Assembly (NCBI GenBank): GCA_947650285.1
Contig: CANTFL010000108.1
Coordinates: 62,001-126,000, forward strand
DNA length: 64,000 nucleotides
Source of the DNA: Hyaloperonospora brassicae
Taxonomy: Eukaryota > Oomycota > Peronosporomycetes > Peronosporales > Peronosporaceae
Reading direction: 5' to 3'
Shown one piece after another: positions 45,060 through 56,429 of the stretch. The notes below the pieces were generated by a model. That model saw nothing but the letters and a program-made list of their open reading frames with translations, was not told the DNA's origin and searched no databases. Positions within the stretch are counted from its first letter, which is position 1. Each line of letters opens with the position of its first letter. The position numbers were made by a program, and so were the translations under genes.

Positions 45060-45740
45060 TACGTCCACATTTGCTTCAAATGAAAAACGCACCTTCATTT
45101 TCCGTTGGGAAGGAGGAATTTGTGATCAACGAACTCGATAATACGATACTGTAGCTTCTGGTGTCGATCATCTTTGTACGCGCCCTACAGTCAACGAGGA
45201 CACGAAATGAAATGCATTTAGTCCCGTTTGTCGTGATGTTGATATGTATCACATCATCATCATGGGCAGCAACACACAATGACTGCGTGTCTAAAGCAAA
45301 GTTTTATCAAGATATTCGCGAAGCATCTTGTATGTTTGCTGTATCAGTAGATGATATGGTCCTATAGACGTCGATCATTCTTCAGATTCCACCTCTACAG
45401 GCCCCGAACATCATTGACAATACGTTACGCTCATGCGACTTTAAAACAACGCTTAAAAGCTTTCACGAATTTTTAATCATGGGTGGTCGCACATGTCGCT
45501 ATGAGCTAAAGAACACTGTACGTGGGTCACTGCAGCAATAGACGTTTGCCTCAACTCTGACATCGTGTGTACGATTGCGATCGCTCGCAACTCGACAGAG
45601 ATGTCACTCGCTCTCGATATAGAAGAGGTACATAGGCTCTAGACCGCCGCTTCTATGTCGTCTAGATGGAAAAAATATGTTGATATGGCATAAGCTTGTC
45701 TCAAGCTGATATAATCCCGCGTTGAAGTGCTCTTTATAAA
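45060..45740 (-). pseudogene. Decayed gypsy gag/protease relic
   Basis: The region around 45170-45360 follows the intact elements' protease start base by base with scattered changes (CTACAGTCAACGAGGACACG, then ACACACAATGACTGCGTGTC). The region 45590-45740 follows the zinc-knuckle to gag stretch (AGATGTCACTCGCTCTCGAT, then GTCGTCTAGATGG). No open frame of useful length remains. Confidence 0.65.
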
Positions 45741-46206
45741 TGGTTGACGTAAAGGCCAACAAATAGAAGGGACAAGAAACCACTACTCAAAGAAAGGGTC
45801 CCAAAGAGAAAGTGATCACAAAGGCAAAGATGATCTCGGAGGAGAGAACGTGCAGGACCTATCTAGGAAGATCGTGGTCAGGTTACCGATTAAATGGTGC
45901 TGAAAGGAGTCAACCACGGTCCCTCATCGGAAAATCCGGTCTCTAGAGGTAGACCTCGGTACCTCATTGATAAGCACAGTCCTTAATCGGCCGACCTTGG
46001 TCCCTCATCGGTGGACCAGACTCTCGAGGTCCGGCTACTCCTGACCAGTCAGATAAATAGTCAAGGCATAAGGAAAGGATAGAGCAAAGGAGTTAACGAA
46101 AAGGAATATATTGAAGACTATCTAATTCGGTGCTGTACATGACTCGTCTTCTTCGTGCTTGAAAAAATGTGTAAAATCTGTCCGACTGTTCTAGGAGAGA
46201 AATATT
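45741..46206. other. Relic repeats between gypsy fragments
   Basis: Holds several degraded copies of the word GGTCCCTCATCGG (about 45920, 45990) and short inverted repeats like those of the gypsy family. It appears to be filler from a related element. No gene. Confidence 0.35.
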
Positions 46207-46675
46207 GTAACGGGGTGAGCCCGTTACATAAAAATTGGTACGAAAGTTCTAAAATTTGAATATTATCTATTTTGATAACAATTAATCAACATCACTCGAG
46301 AAAAGTGATGTTGTCGGAACATTACCTCTAAGGGTAATATCCGTGGAGGGGTCCCCTTCTTGGTTGGTGTACACGGTACATCAACCAATATAACCACCAA
46401 TCGCTGCTGGACCCGCGCAATGGGTGGTGGACAGAAGATCCACATAGGAGACAGTAGTTTAATAAATTTAGTTTAAGACGAAAGATGATTTAGTAAGAAA
46501 ATAACTATATTAAACAACAGTTCTACTTTTCCCTCAAGACAGAGCTTTCGGGTTCTGTATTGTCTTGGCGCGCTTCCTCACGCCACGTGTACGTAACGTC
46601 GGGAGTACGCACCCTTGTATTGTTATCAATACAAGGCCTTGCTCAGTTATCTGAGCAAGAGCGTGGCCCGTTACA
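46207..46675 (+). repeat. Solo LTR of a related gypsy family (469 bp)
   Basis: Begins TGTAACGGGGTGAGCCCGTT and ends GTGGCCCGTTACA, in the opposite orientation to the two full elements. It shares landmark blocks with their LTR (ACAGTAGTTTA, ACAGTTCTAC, CGCTTCCTC, CCACGTGTACG) in the same order but is diverged overall. Flanks AATAT and GATAT look like a 5-bp target duplication with one change. No internal region, so it arose by LTR recombination. It carries at least six clean hairpins. Confidence 0.88.
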
Positions 46676-46779
46676 GATATACTTTGACCTTTCGCTAAAA
46701 AAACAGTTGCGTGGCAATACCAAGTGCAAGTAGAAAATTAGGAAGTGTTTGGCCTGTGTTTTTGTCTTGAGTAGCAGCC

Positions 46780-47660
46780 CTTATCAATGATCCGCTTGAG
46801 GAAGATGCCTTCCAACTCCGTGGTCAGGAAGTAAAGCAAAAGCCTGGTGGATCGTACCGCTAAGGCAAAAGGGAGCGACCAGGTTCCCAAAGTAATTGGC
46901 TATAGGTCTGCTCTTAACTAAGTCGATCGAGTGGACACCTGCTGGTCCACCGAGGGAAGTATATGAAATTGTGGACTTATGTCTAACTCTGTCAAGACCA
47001 ATATCTACATCTCCACGTAAGTCTTCCGAGGAGTGCGACCCGTGAGCCGACAAATACATTAGGTGAGTCAAGGTCCATACGCGGGTTCCGGGTATCCTCT
47101 CCATTAGTCGTCAGTCCGGCACAGTGAGTGATTTGGGGTCTCATCCCATGGTATGAGAGCCCACTCGACCACACCTCATCTTCGCCAAATTATCGACATA
47201 TCAAGCGTCTCCAGATATAGGTGGGACTGGTGAGCGTAGACGAGACCATCTACAAGGACCTTGATTCTTTATCGATATAGCAGCATGTGATTGTAAATCG
47301 ATGTGCTTGCACACGATACCGCTGTTCTATGTGTGATGAACAGAAGTAAATATTGATGCCTATTAGTACTAAAGTCCAGCAGCTCATCTTGGGCGATTCA
47401 ATCGGTATGCAGGGTCTCTTTGGCTGCTATAGTCGCTACTGTAAGCATCATGCAACCCAAACAAATGAGTCATGAAGGTTGAGCCTGAATGCCCAGTCTT
47501 TGGCACGTCCATCCAAGTTGGATATGAACAATCTCACCTTCATCGCACCGACCTCGATGTGATGTGCAATGATGGCATTCTCCAGCTTTAAATGATCAGT
47601 CTAGCAGAGAGTCTCCCTCGGGTGTCGAAAGCCTGAATACTGTAAATTGCTAAGCCGACA
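46780..47660 (-). pseudogene. Decayed gypsy gag relic
   Basis: The part at 47470-47640 tracks the intact gag coding strand (GCCCAGTCTTTGGCACGTCC, then CATCGCACCGACCTCGATGT) with many changes. The part at 46780-47260 holds a 106-codon minus-strand frame with no clear domain, probably from the same or another retroelement. Confidence 0.5.
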
Positions 47661-48553
47661 CAAGTGCGTCGGCCAACAGACAGCAGCATTGTCTTGCTGT
47701 CGTCATCACAGCTCTAACTGTGAAGGACCCTAGTCTCTCGACAGATTAGATTGTCGGGAGACTGCTTATGAAGCAACATCGTCGTTTTTCGGCCGCGTCA
47801 AGTTCATTTTGCACGTCAAGGGGATCGCGGTATGCTGCTCGTCCACGTTTGCGCCAAGCAACATGGCGATCACGCCGGACAAAAAAGGTCAAGCTCGTAC
47901 ATTCGACCGCAGCCCGTTCCCCACTGCCTAATTGGACAAGCTTTCACGCGCGGTGTAAAAGCCACCTCGCTCACGAAATGTCTTTGGTGGACGAACGATC
48001 ATCAGGAAACGAATCACGAAGTACTACCAAGCGAAACGGGTGCTCACGGTTACATGACACAGCAGTAAAAGCTACTCCACACCATCATCAGTGCAGGCGT
48101 GTGCCTCGAACCTAATGTACGCGAGCGTGCAGAGGAAGCTAGACAAAAAACAAGGCGCTAGTCAAATATAAGAAGAAAATTGTCCACGCACCTGGAGTCT
48201 TGGCTTTGCAGGTCTGCTTAATCGCTTGCATCATTGGCTTTTCATTTGCATCCATTGTGCTGCACTTTTGACGTAGCTCAATAGAGTCAGGCAGGTGGTC
48301 AACCTGAGGTGCGAGAAACGAGTCAATCCAATGAGGGAACGTGATCAACACGTGTGACAAGAGACAGCAGCAGCCTTTCGAATGCCCCGCCACGACGTTT
48401 CATTCGTCCATAAGTCTTTCATTGTACGCTTTATAGCTACTGTGCAACAGCTGCCACTCCGCTGCAACGGCCATCATCAAGTCAGACTCTTGGGCGATAA
48501 TACTATCGTCAGCATTTAGACCGTCCGTTAAACTGCATCTCATCAACGTCAGT
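47661..48553. other. Intergenic, inverted-repeat-rich at its left end
   Basis: Positions 47650-47765 contain four successive short hairpins (CCGACACAAGTGCGTCGG, ACAGCAGCATTGTCTTGCTGT, TCACAGCTCTAACTGTGA, and AGTCTCTCGACA with TGTCGGGAGACT), the same style as the gypsy element. The rest to 48553 has no recognisable gene. The last part is the presumptive promoter of the transporter gene. Confidence 0.5.
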
Positions 48554-49958
48554 ATGGACGTCGCCGTCGCCGCTCATCGCGGACTGCATGCAGAGAACGA
48601 GACGAACGCGACAACGGAGACGACCGCTTTGCAACAGGCGTCGCTTGGTCAGCTCGTACTTACGGGAACGCTCTTCGGGCTCATCCACGTGCTGACAGGT
48701 CCCGACCACCTCAGCGCCTTGGCGACGCTCTCCGCTGGGACGTCGTGGCGCTCCTTTTCGCTCGGGATGCGATGGGGTTGCGGCCACAGTATCGGCCTTA
48801 TGGTTATGGCCGTTATCTTTGTCGCTCTGGACGGGCAACTGGACTTCACGGTGCTCAACGTGGTCACGGACGTCATTGTCGGTGTCTTTATGATTGCATT
48901 GGGCCTCTACGGTGTGCTCGAAGGTGTGAAGAAGGCGAGACGGAGCAAGCGACGAGGCACAGCACAAAGGCAGTGGGACAGCTGTGGTAAACATGAGTCG
49001 GAGGAGGAGAAGATGATGAAGAAGAAGAAGGTGGAAACAGGTGTGTCGGACGAGACGGAAGACGAGACTGGGGAAGGATCAGAGACGGAGATGAAGACAA
49101 CAGTCGACTCGGATGGGAGTCCCACTCGCATTCTACTGAACGGAGAAGCGACTCCATCGCCTGACGAGATTGTCGTGTCTTCCAGCAGCAGGTGCGACGA
49201 GGAGGTGCCACTCGATGCACGGTGGAGAAGGTCGGAGGCTATGAGGATAGGAGAGTCGTGTGACGCCAGTGCTGGCGAGAAGTCGCTGACGGTGGACATG
49301 GCCGCAGAACTATCACGACGACATTCAGACAGTGAAGAGACCATGTCAACGGCTACTAGTCCGTGTGAGAGTGCGGTAGCGCTAGAAGAGCTGTTGCCGG
49401 ATCGCAGCGAATCACTTGACGAAGCGGGATGCAGGATTGACGACGCAGAGTACGGCACCGGTCTCATATGCTGCGGCATCAGGTTGCCGACGATCGACTT
49501 TCAGAACGCACGGACGCAAAAGGTATGCATGCATGCGCTCATCGGTCATTGCTCGGCACTACCATCAGTTTTCCGATTGTATGCCATGTTTGACTGGTAC
49601 GATAGGTATGATGTCGGTAACATGTTGTGCTCTGTGTATGCTGTCCCAGTGCACGGCGTTGCTCGTAGGTATCGTGCATGGAATCGCGGGGCCAGGTGGA
49701 ATCCTCGGTGTCTTGCCAGCAGTAGGGCTACACGACACCATCAAGTCGTTCACCTATCTCTGCTCCTTCTGCTTGACATCCATTGTCACAATGGGTGTCT
49801 TTGCTGCTGCATACGGTGAGGCTACAGGTCGACTTGGCGACCGTTCCGAGGTCCTGGCCTTCCGCGTATCTATGTTTTCGTCTTCACTGTCGGTGGTCGT
49901 GGGCGTCCTCTGGCTAGTGCTTACTGCCATGGGCAAGCTCCAGGAAGTCTTTGGCTGA
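48554..49958 (+). CDS. NicO/UreH-type nickel-cobalt transporter family protein, one intron
   Basis: Exon 1 is 48554-49522 and exon 2 is 49650-49958, giving 425 residues. The intron at 49523-49649 runs GTATGC to CCCAG; joining restores the family phrase TQK-CTALLVGIVHGIAGPGG. Helix 1 carries the His/Asp metal motif HVLTGPDH (residues 45-52), and helix 2 has RWGCGHSIGL (73-82). The second half has HGIAGPGGILGVLPAVGLHD and an FCLTSIVTMG helix. This is the six-helix organisation of UreH/HupE-like transporters, which move Ni2+ or Co2+. A loop of about 190 residues, acidic and Ser/Glu/Lys-rich, separates the two halves (about 125-318). The metal cannot be told from sequence. Confidence 0.88.
49523..49649 (+). 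other. Intron of the NicO/UreH-type gene
   Basis: 127 bp, phase 0. The donor is AAAAG|GTATGC and the acceptor CTGTCCCAG|TGC follows a pyrimidine-rich stretch. Reading through would shift the frame and destroy the conserved second half. Confidence 0.85.
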
Positions 49959-50213
49959 GCAAGACATCCACGAATAAAGAATGTACACAAGAGTGAAAGG
50001 CAGACTGGACGCGACACGTTGATCCCATACACGTTTGTGCCGCGCGTGTGTCCGTCAGCATTTACAGCTCAGCAGGCATTCATTGCCCTGCAATCTCGCA
50101 CGCATGTCTCCAACCACGTCATTCTATCACTTACAAAGTGTTAACGAGGAACCGCTCGAGCGCACTATCTCCACCACGCACAGATCGTCCATCTCTCAGT
50201 AACACTGCTGTCC

Positions 50214-50839
50214 CTATATATCTTCGGCCGACTTGTCCGTAGCAGGTGCAGGCACGTCCGCAACCGTCTGCCCCGTCACGTCCGTCGTCTCACCACCAGC
50301 AGCAGCAGCAGTGCCGTCCTGTTCGCCCGTCTTCTCCTGCGTCACGTCCCCTCCCCCATTGCTCTCCTCCTTTGCCTCCTCGGCCCCCTCGTTTGCTTCA
50401 ACAACCAAAAACACAACAAATACAGGCAGCACAAACATAGGCAGCACAAACACATACAGCACAGCACAACACACTCCGTCGTCAGTGTCGTCTCCAGGCA
50501 AAGCCCACTTCCCCCACTTCTCCCCCTCGTCCGCACTCTCCGCCACGCACAGCTCTCGCGCTTCGTCTTCCAGTACTCGTCCATGTCGCTGTCGAGTTTC
50601 TTGCTCGCGTGCTCCTCCGACTTTCCCCAGTAGCTGTCCATCTCCGCGTCCAGTTCCGAAGCGGTCTTGGACTTGGGCTTGTCGCCACGTCGCCCGCCAC
50701 GTTCGCCCCCTCTCTTGCCCCGCGGGCCCCTGACATCGCCACCGCGACGGCGACGAGTGCGACTGTCGCGCGCTCCTTCGTAGGGCGTTGCGCGGGCGCC
50801 GTCGCTCGTGCCGTTGCGGCCTCTCCTTTCGCGAACCAT
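50214..50839 (-). CDS. RGG-rich protein with CHTOP/FoP-like C-terminal duplication, exon structure uncertain
   Basis: The ATG at 50839 (MVRERRGRNG, good context) opens an Arg/Gly-rich stretch (RRRRGGDVRGPRGKRGGERG). It leads to two copies of the FoP duplication pattern: ELDAEMDSYWGK and LDSDMDEYWKTK. In CHTOP/Friend-of-PRMT1 proteins this motif ends a methylated RGG mRNA-export factor. Beyond it the same frame turns Cys-rich. A different frame gives an acidic tail (EANEGAEEAKEESNGGGD, ending ATDKSAEDI) to the stop at 50214-50216. A small intron or a frameshift between about 50350 and 50550 would join them; I could not fix its borders. Confidence 0.65.
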
Positions 50840-52276
50840 TTCGAGCGATCACGTGCGACACGATGCAGAGTACGAGGCACTGCTCGATCTCTTAAGTGTA
50901 GTATGGCATCAGGTTTGACAGGGCTCACTGCCACTGGCAGGGTCGAGCGTGGTGCGTTTCTAACGCGCACGTTGCGATCTCGTTTCTATACCGGGAGGCG
51001 ACCAAAACACACTTTTTTTGCACTGCACGATCCCTTGCGGTGTTGGATTGCCATATGGCAGTTGAGCTGGACGATTTTTACATGACTCGATAGAGACTTG
51101 GACATCGGTGGTCGTTCAGACCAGACCCACTTGTGTGTCGCTTTGGAATACACGTTTAAGATGCGATGACGTCTCGGGGCTCAATCGTCATGGATTCTGC
51201 TACTGCGATCGCCGAGTAAGTGCTCGACGCAGAGTGATAAAAAGGGGTCTGAACGACCGAAGGAACGACAACTGCAATCACTCGCACGACTGCGTCTCTC
51301 TGTCTCTTCCGATCTAGTGCTTGCGAAACAGCCTGCAACATCGATGGCTGCAACTTTGACACTCTCTCTTTCGTCCGAGAAAATGGCCTCACACGACGAA
51401 TTGCGAGGCAATGCAGATGCACCCGTCTTGTGCTAAAGACCATATCGTTTTTGAGGTACAGCGATTGTGGAGCCAAACTGGATCTGGATAGTGATACGAT
51501 TCGTGCGTGCAGGAAAATACACGACATTTTGACTTGTTCTACGTGCTGGAGAATACGATGCGTGTCCCGAGAACTTACAGTGTCCGCCAAAAGGTTACCA
51601 TGGCAGTCTTGAAGTAGCGAACGACGCAACTGGTAACCTGCAGTGTCCACAAAGGTTACCGTGCAGTTTCGAAGCAGCAAGTGAAGCAGCACACGTACAA
51701 TTGACAACAGACAAGTAAACAAGGAGGTCGGTGTAATGTGACATTACATGTATTACGATGCTGAATGGCACCACACGACCCACAACGATGCTTTGGCACT
51801 GATCCTTTGTCGCGCATGCCAGACGTCTTGTGAGGCATTATGCTGACGATGCAAATGTACGCTGTTTTGACAGCTCACAATGTTGGTAGCAGCATTGTGC
51901 CATTTCGCGTACTTTATGATCCGCGTATTTTTCATTCGTGTGATGTTGCATCACCGTCGACAGGTGAAGCATTTGCGACTAGTCAGTCGAGTGAGCCGAG
52001 TAAAGAATGCTAGCCGGATCGAATGACCTGCATCTACTGTCTATGATGCGTCCTGTAATGCCCGCTTCGTCTCGGAAGCCTCGTGTAACAGCAAAGTCTG
52101 GCTGTATGATTTATTTAGTGCATGAAGATCTGGGATGTGAATGACAAGGCCGCCTCTGTTTATCCAGTCCGCACGATGACGTCCCGGGGATGCGTCCGCC
52201 TGCGCAAAGCAATAGAAAAAGTCGTCAATATCTTCTTAGGGGTGCGCACCTGCACAACACGTCACGAGTAGCAAAG
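50840..52276. other. Intergenic between the CHTOP-like and STIMATE-like genes
   Basis: No recognisable gene. Short frames on both strands at 51100-51850 have no domains. The part next to 50839 should hold the promoter of the CHTOP-like gene. Confidence 0.45.
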
Positions 52277-53216
52277 CTACAGCACATCATACATGTCGGC
52301 AGCATTGGAGACGCTCGGCACGCCACGTGGCTTTTGCACGATAGCAGCGCCAGCCGCTGATGGTTGTAAAAGTGGTAGCTCTTCGCGGTTCGGTTGATCA
52401 TGATTCATGAGGAAGCTGTCCTGGATCCAAAACTGCACCATGTTCATCACCAGCGGACAGCCGATCATCACGATCAGCAGCTCGATCTTCGGGTGCTTGT
52501 GCACGGGATAGAAAAGCAGCGAACCCATCCATCCCAGCGGCGTCGAAAACGCGTAGATCACGCCACCGACGAAAAACTTCATAATGGTCAGAATCGTGCA
52601 CCATTGCAGCAACTGTATCCACCAGACTTTCCACGAGGGCGGGTCGCCATAGTATCCCTGACACCGCAGGCTCCTCCATTGCTGTCGGATCTACACGGCA
52701 AAACACAACGGCGACGTGAGCACGTGCTGACGATTGCAGCAAACCACAAGGCGCCAACAGACTACTTACCGCAATGATGGTAAATAGCTGTAGTAATAAA
52801 TAGGCAAAGTACACGCCCAATGTCGTGTCGATCACAACGTTCATAAAGTAGAACGCGCACTGCAACATACCACAGGTACAGACGGAACCCCGTGAGCCAA
52901 TTACAAGTGCCAACCTGTCAATCAAAAGTTCCAGCCAATAAGTATCTATCCATCTATCCGTCTATCTATCTACCTGGTCCTGGTCACTCGGCGTCTCGGA
53001 CGAGTCCACCAGACCGATCGCCAGCACAATGTTCATCACGTGGATCATCGCAGCCGACGAGCCCTGCTTGAGCGCGTCCATGAACCAGACCTGAACCGGT
53101 CTCCGCGGTCGCTCGACGTGCCACTTGGCGTACAGGGACGACAGCGCGAGGAGACCGAGCAGCATCTGCACTGCGTCGTCCATACTGTCGGCGACGAGTG
53201 TGCAGCTCGAGCTCAT
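52277..53216 (-). CDS. STIMATE/TMEM110-like ER membrane protein, two introns
   Basis: Three exons: 53216-52974, 52859-52770 and 52690-52277, all joined in phase 0, giving 248 residues. The ATG at 53216 (MSSSCTLVADSMDD) precedes the first helix. Exon 1 has the family block RPVQVWFMDALKQGSSAAMI (compare RxWxxWFxDxxKQ) and ends SDQDQ. Exon 2 encodes CAFYFMNVVIDTTLGVYFAY. Exon 3 encodes IRQQWRSLRCQGYYGDPPSW, followed by helices including LLIVMIGCPLVMNMVQFWIQ and a hydrophilic tail. Human STIMATE is an ER protein that promotes STIM-Orai calcium coupling at ER-plasma membrane contacts; the oomycete role is unknown. Residue order and helix pattern match well. Confidence 0.88.
52691..52769 (-). other. 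Intron 2 of the STIMATE-like gene
   Basis: 79 bp, GTAAGT to CGTGTAG, phase 0. Removing it joins LFTIIA to IRQQWRSLRC, restoring the conserved WxxLRxGxYG region. Confidence 0.85.
52860..52973 (-). other. Intron 1 of the STIMATE-like gene
   Basis: 114 bp, GTAGAT to TTGCAG, phase 0. It contains a TATC/GATA microsatellite (about 52943-52972). Confidence 0.85.
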
Positions 53217-55400
53217 GTTGCGCCAACGATCAGCTAAAGGTGCAGCGAGAGAGCGAGAGAGAGAGAGAATGGCGAGTGACGCGATGCAGAGGCGGCGGCG
53301 GCGGCGAGTGGCTTCAAGCTGTTTCGTGCGGAGTTGTGATTGGTAGTAATTCACGACCCCCGCGAGTCTGGGAACCCGCTAAACGGTCGAAACCGACTCG
53401 AAGGTCGCAGATCCAATCGCCTGGAGCGTTTTTCGAGCCTACAACCGCACGACCGGTGATGGATGGGAGGCACTTGCTGAACCGCACGATCTTTGCTTTA
53501 TCGGTCGAGCGATCGCGTAGCGGAATCCCTCAACCCATCAGCGCTCTGTTTTCCGAAAATGAAACGGCGGGTGGGGTCTCCGCCATCGGAGTGATGTGAT
53601 CGGATCTTGCACGTCACAAAGTTCCCGCCCAAAATTTGTGGACAGTGGATCGAACTGCATGTGCCACAACGCAGTAGCCAGACGCGTTTCCAGCTATGTA
53701 CTGCACCTCAGCCTGCTAAGCTTCGACAAGCTGCAGTCCGATAACTCCATTGCGTGTTGACGTGCGTGCGAAGCTGCCATCACGTCGAAGCAGAATACGT
53801 GGAGAAATGGAAGCAAAGCGATTCGATGATGGAGTGCATTTACGTCCCAGGAACATCCAATCGCGACGAACGTGTTTGTTAGGTGAGGTATGACGGTAGC
53901 AAACAAGCTGTGGCTAGTCTTTCGCACTCAGTCTCGACGGACCACCGAGTACTTCGTGTGAAAGGACAAGAAACAGATTGAGGAGATGAAGGGCTAAATG
54001 TGTGTACTAGAGAGAATCAAACAGCATAGAAACGACGATTGCTATGATTCTAGTGTGGTCAATAGAAACTCGCTTTTTCATCCTGATGTACAATCACTTC
54101 CGCGGAAGGGGGCGTGATCCATAGTGTTGCTCACGTCTCTTCTATCGAAAGTTGACCAACAAGTACATCGACAACGTGTCATCGAGGAAGTCGCAACTTG
54201 ATGATGTCGTGGAAATATCGAATATGCCGATGACGTCATAGAAATGAGAAAGTAGAACACAGCACACGAAATCAAGCGTGACGTGCGTCGACGTCCCAAT
54301 CCTGCAATATTGTGCAAACTACGCTGAATGACAGAGCGCTGTGCGCAGAAATGGATGGCGGGTCGACCCCTCGTCACCTTAATTTACAGTGAGAGCGCCA
54401 ATCGAGCGAATGAGCACTTTACGTCCCATATGAGCTATTCGCTTGTGCGCCGAGAATAACAATTGCCCTCGCGCACTAGAACATACCCTCCACCTATCAT
54501 CCCAGTAGACTTGGTCAACAAAGCCACTGCATGTTTGCATAATCGTGCGCTTCACGGCGTATATGCCTCATCCCTCTGCATCACGAGGCACGTGGTCTTC
54601 GTCTCAGGCCAGAGAGAGATTATTAGTGCTTGATGCGACCCGTCGTTTTTCGTTTACAATTTCGTCTGTGGCCGCTTAGTCGCTGTCTGGTATGGTACAA
54701 ACTTAAATGATGGTGCGCGATACAGAGGGCTCGTACAAACGAGTCAGCGAAGGAGAGCAGAATTGGTTGGATTGGAGTAAAGATAAGGTGCCTTCTATGC
54801 TCTTCACAGAGGCTTGACAAAATGGATTGTTGGCATCATCATCGTTGGCCGGCGATAATCTTGCGCAGCTGCTTTCGTCCTGTTGCGTGGCCTGCATTGC
54901 TGCAGTGCACTAGTACAGTCAGTAGCGATGTATGTCAACGTACGCCTTGCATCAACGGTAGATGCAGCAAAAGTTGTAAACGTTGCGCTGCTGGTCTAGG
55001 GGAGCAAGTCAATGTCACCCACGTCTTCATTCTAGACAATGAGCGGTCGTGGTGGGGTTTCAGTATTGATCGCAACAAACATACTGGTTCATCGCACGTT
55101 CATAATCCTCCATTAATCGCAAGACACGGCTGCGCTCAACGACGGTGCACCGGTTTCGCATATATTCCCGTGCACCACATTTTCCCAAGAAATCGCTTCG
55201 TGGACGCGTTTCGACACGATATTGATGCTGCTTGCGAAATTAGACAAACAAATCAGTTGTATACCCGCATTCGACCCATGTTTCGTCGTTCACATCTCCT
55301 ATGCCGATCTGAAGATGGTGGATGGACACAAATGATCCGCAGTAACTTCGGCTACCATTTCTAGGGGCCATCGCAGACGGAACAATGTGAATTTCATAAG
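53217..55400. other. Intergenic with transposon relics
   Basis: A (GA)n run sits at about 53248-53270. A gypsy RNase H relic lies at 53690-53960. A plus-strand frame of 180 codons (54822-55364) has no domain I can name; a HNPPL-type phrase (SSHVHNPPLIAR) is reminiscent of zinc-finger transposase domains but is weak evidence. Confidence 0.4.
53690..53960 (+). pseudogene. Decayed gypsy RNase H end
   Basis: Plus strand reads MMECIYVPGTSNRDERVC then a stop and VRYDG. This matches the usual YVPGxxNxxADALSRRYD end of Ty3-type RNase H, with substitutions. The orientation is opposite to the full elements. Confidence 0.5.
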
Positions 55401-56398
55401 CGATAGCCTGGCACATTTCCATGCCGCCCCATCGGATCAGCGTCTTCTGTCTCCGATGTGTTGTCATCGATTCAGGCCACGAAGCCACGTGTCTAGTTAA
55501 TGATGTCTTCTATTTTCATACGAACCGTCACGGATGTGTTCAGGAAAGACGCCATTCGAACTACAATGTAAAGTGTCTTGCTCGGTACACGAAGTATGCA
55601 CTCTTCCTCTCTTCACAACTTTTAGTTTTAATACTAATATGCATTTAATTGCACGAAGCTGTAACGGGATACCCAATCTTATATTGATGACAGCATCAGC
55701 TGCTACACAATGCTGACCGTGTAGATCAGAAATCTCGAAATCTCTCATGCACGATAACGTGCGGAGATAGCGATGACAATGCAAAGGACACGCTTCGTTG
55801 TGGGGAAAGGTATACTTGCTTTCAATATGCCGAGACTAGATAAAGTCTGTCTAAAACCGTACTTAAACCATGTACGGTCGAAGTACGGTTATGCGTGCGA
55901 TAATTTCTTGCTCACCACTCAAGTCGCGCGTATATCGTCGATTATTAATTTTGTTGGCTGACGTCATGACCTGTATCAGCCAACACGTAGCGTATTGTTC
56001 GCTTCCACCGAGTGTGATTTTCTGATAAAAAATTAAAAAAAATGCCCCATGCAATCATGGAAATAAAAAATGCACCACGTCCTCGTATACCCTACTTAAT
56101 GTGGTACACATAGAAATACACGTCCTTAATCATATTCGTTATCCCTTTTACGGCCGTGGCCAACCCCCGCCCTGTTCGGGAATACGTGGATTGGGTGCTG
56201 CCGCGGGCGTGCTGCGCTTGCAGCCACCAGTTTCAGTCGTAGACGCGAGATATTAGGACGTAAACGCGAGATATTAGGACGTAAACGCGTCTTCGCATCA
56301 CCAATCGCGGCCTTACACACAGAAAGTCGGTGCTTACATCATTGATATTACTATTTATATTTTGATTTGTTGTTTCAGTTGCTATCGTTGACGTTACA

Positions 56399-56429
<31 letters not shown>

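Noticed and set aside
54822..55364. 180-codon plus frame considered as a Mutator-like transposase fragment
   Set aside because: Only a short HNPPL-type phrase supports it; no DDE or zinc-knuckle signature was found.
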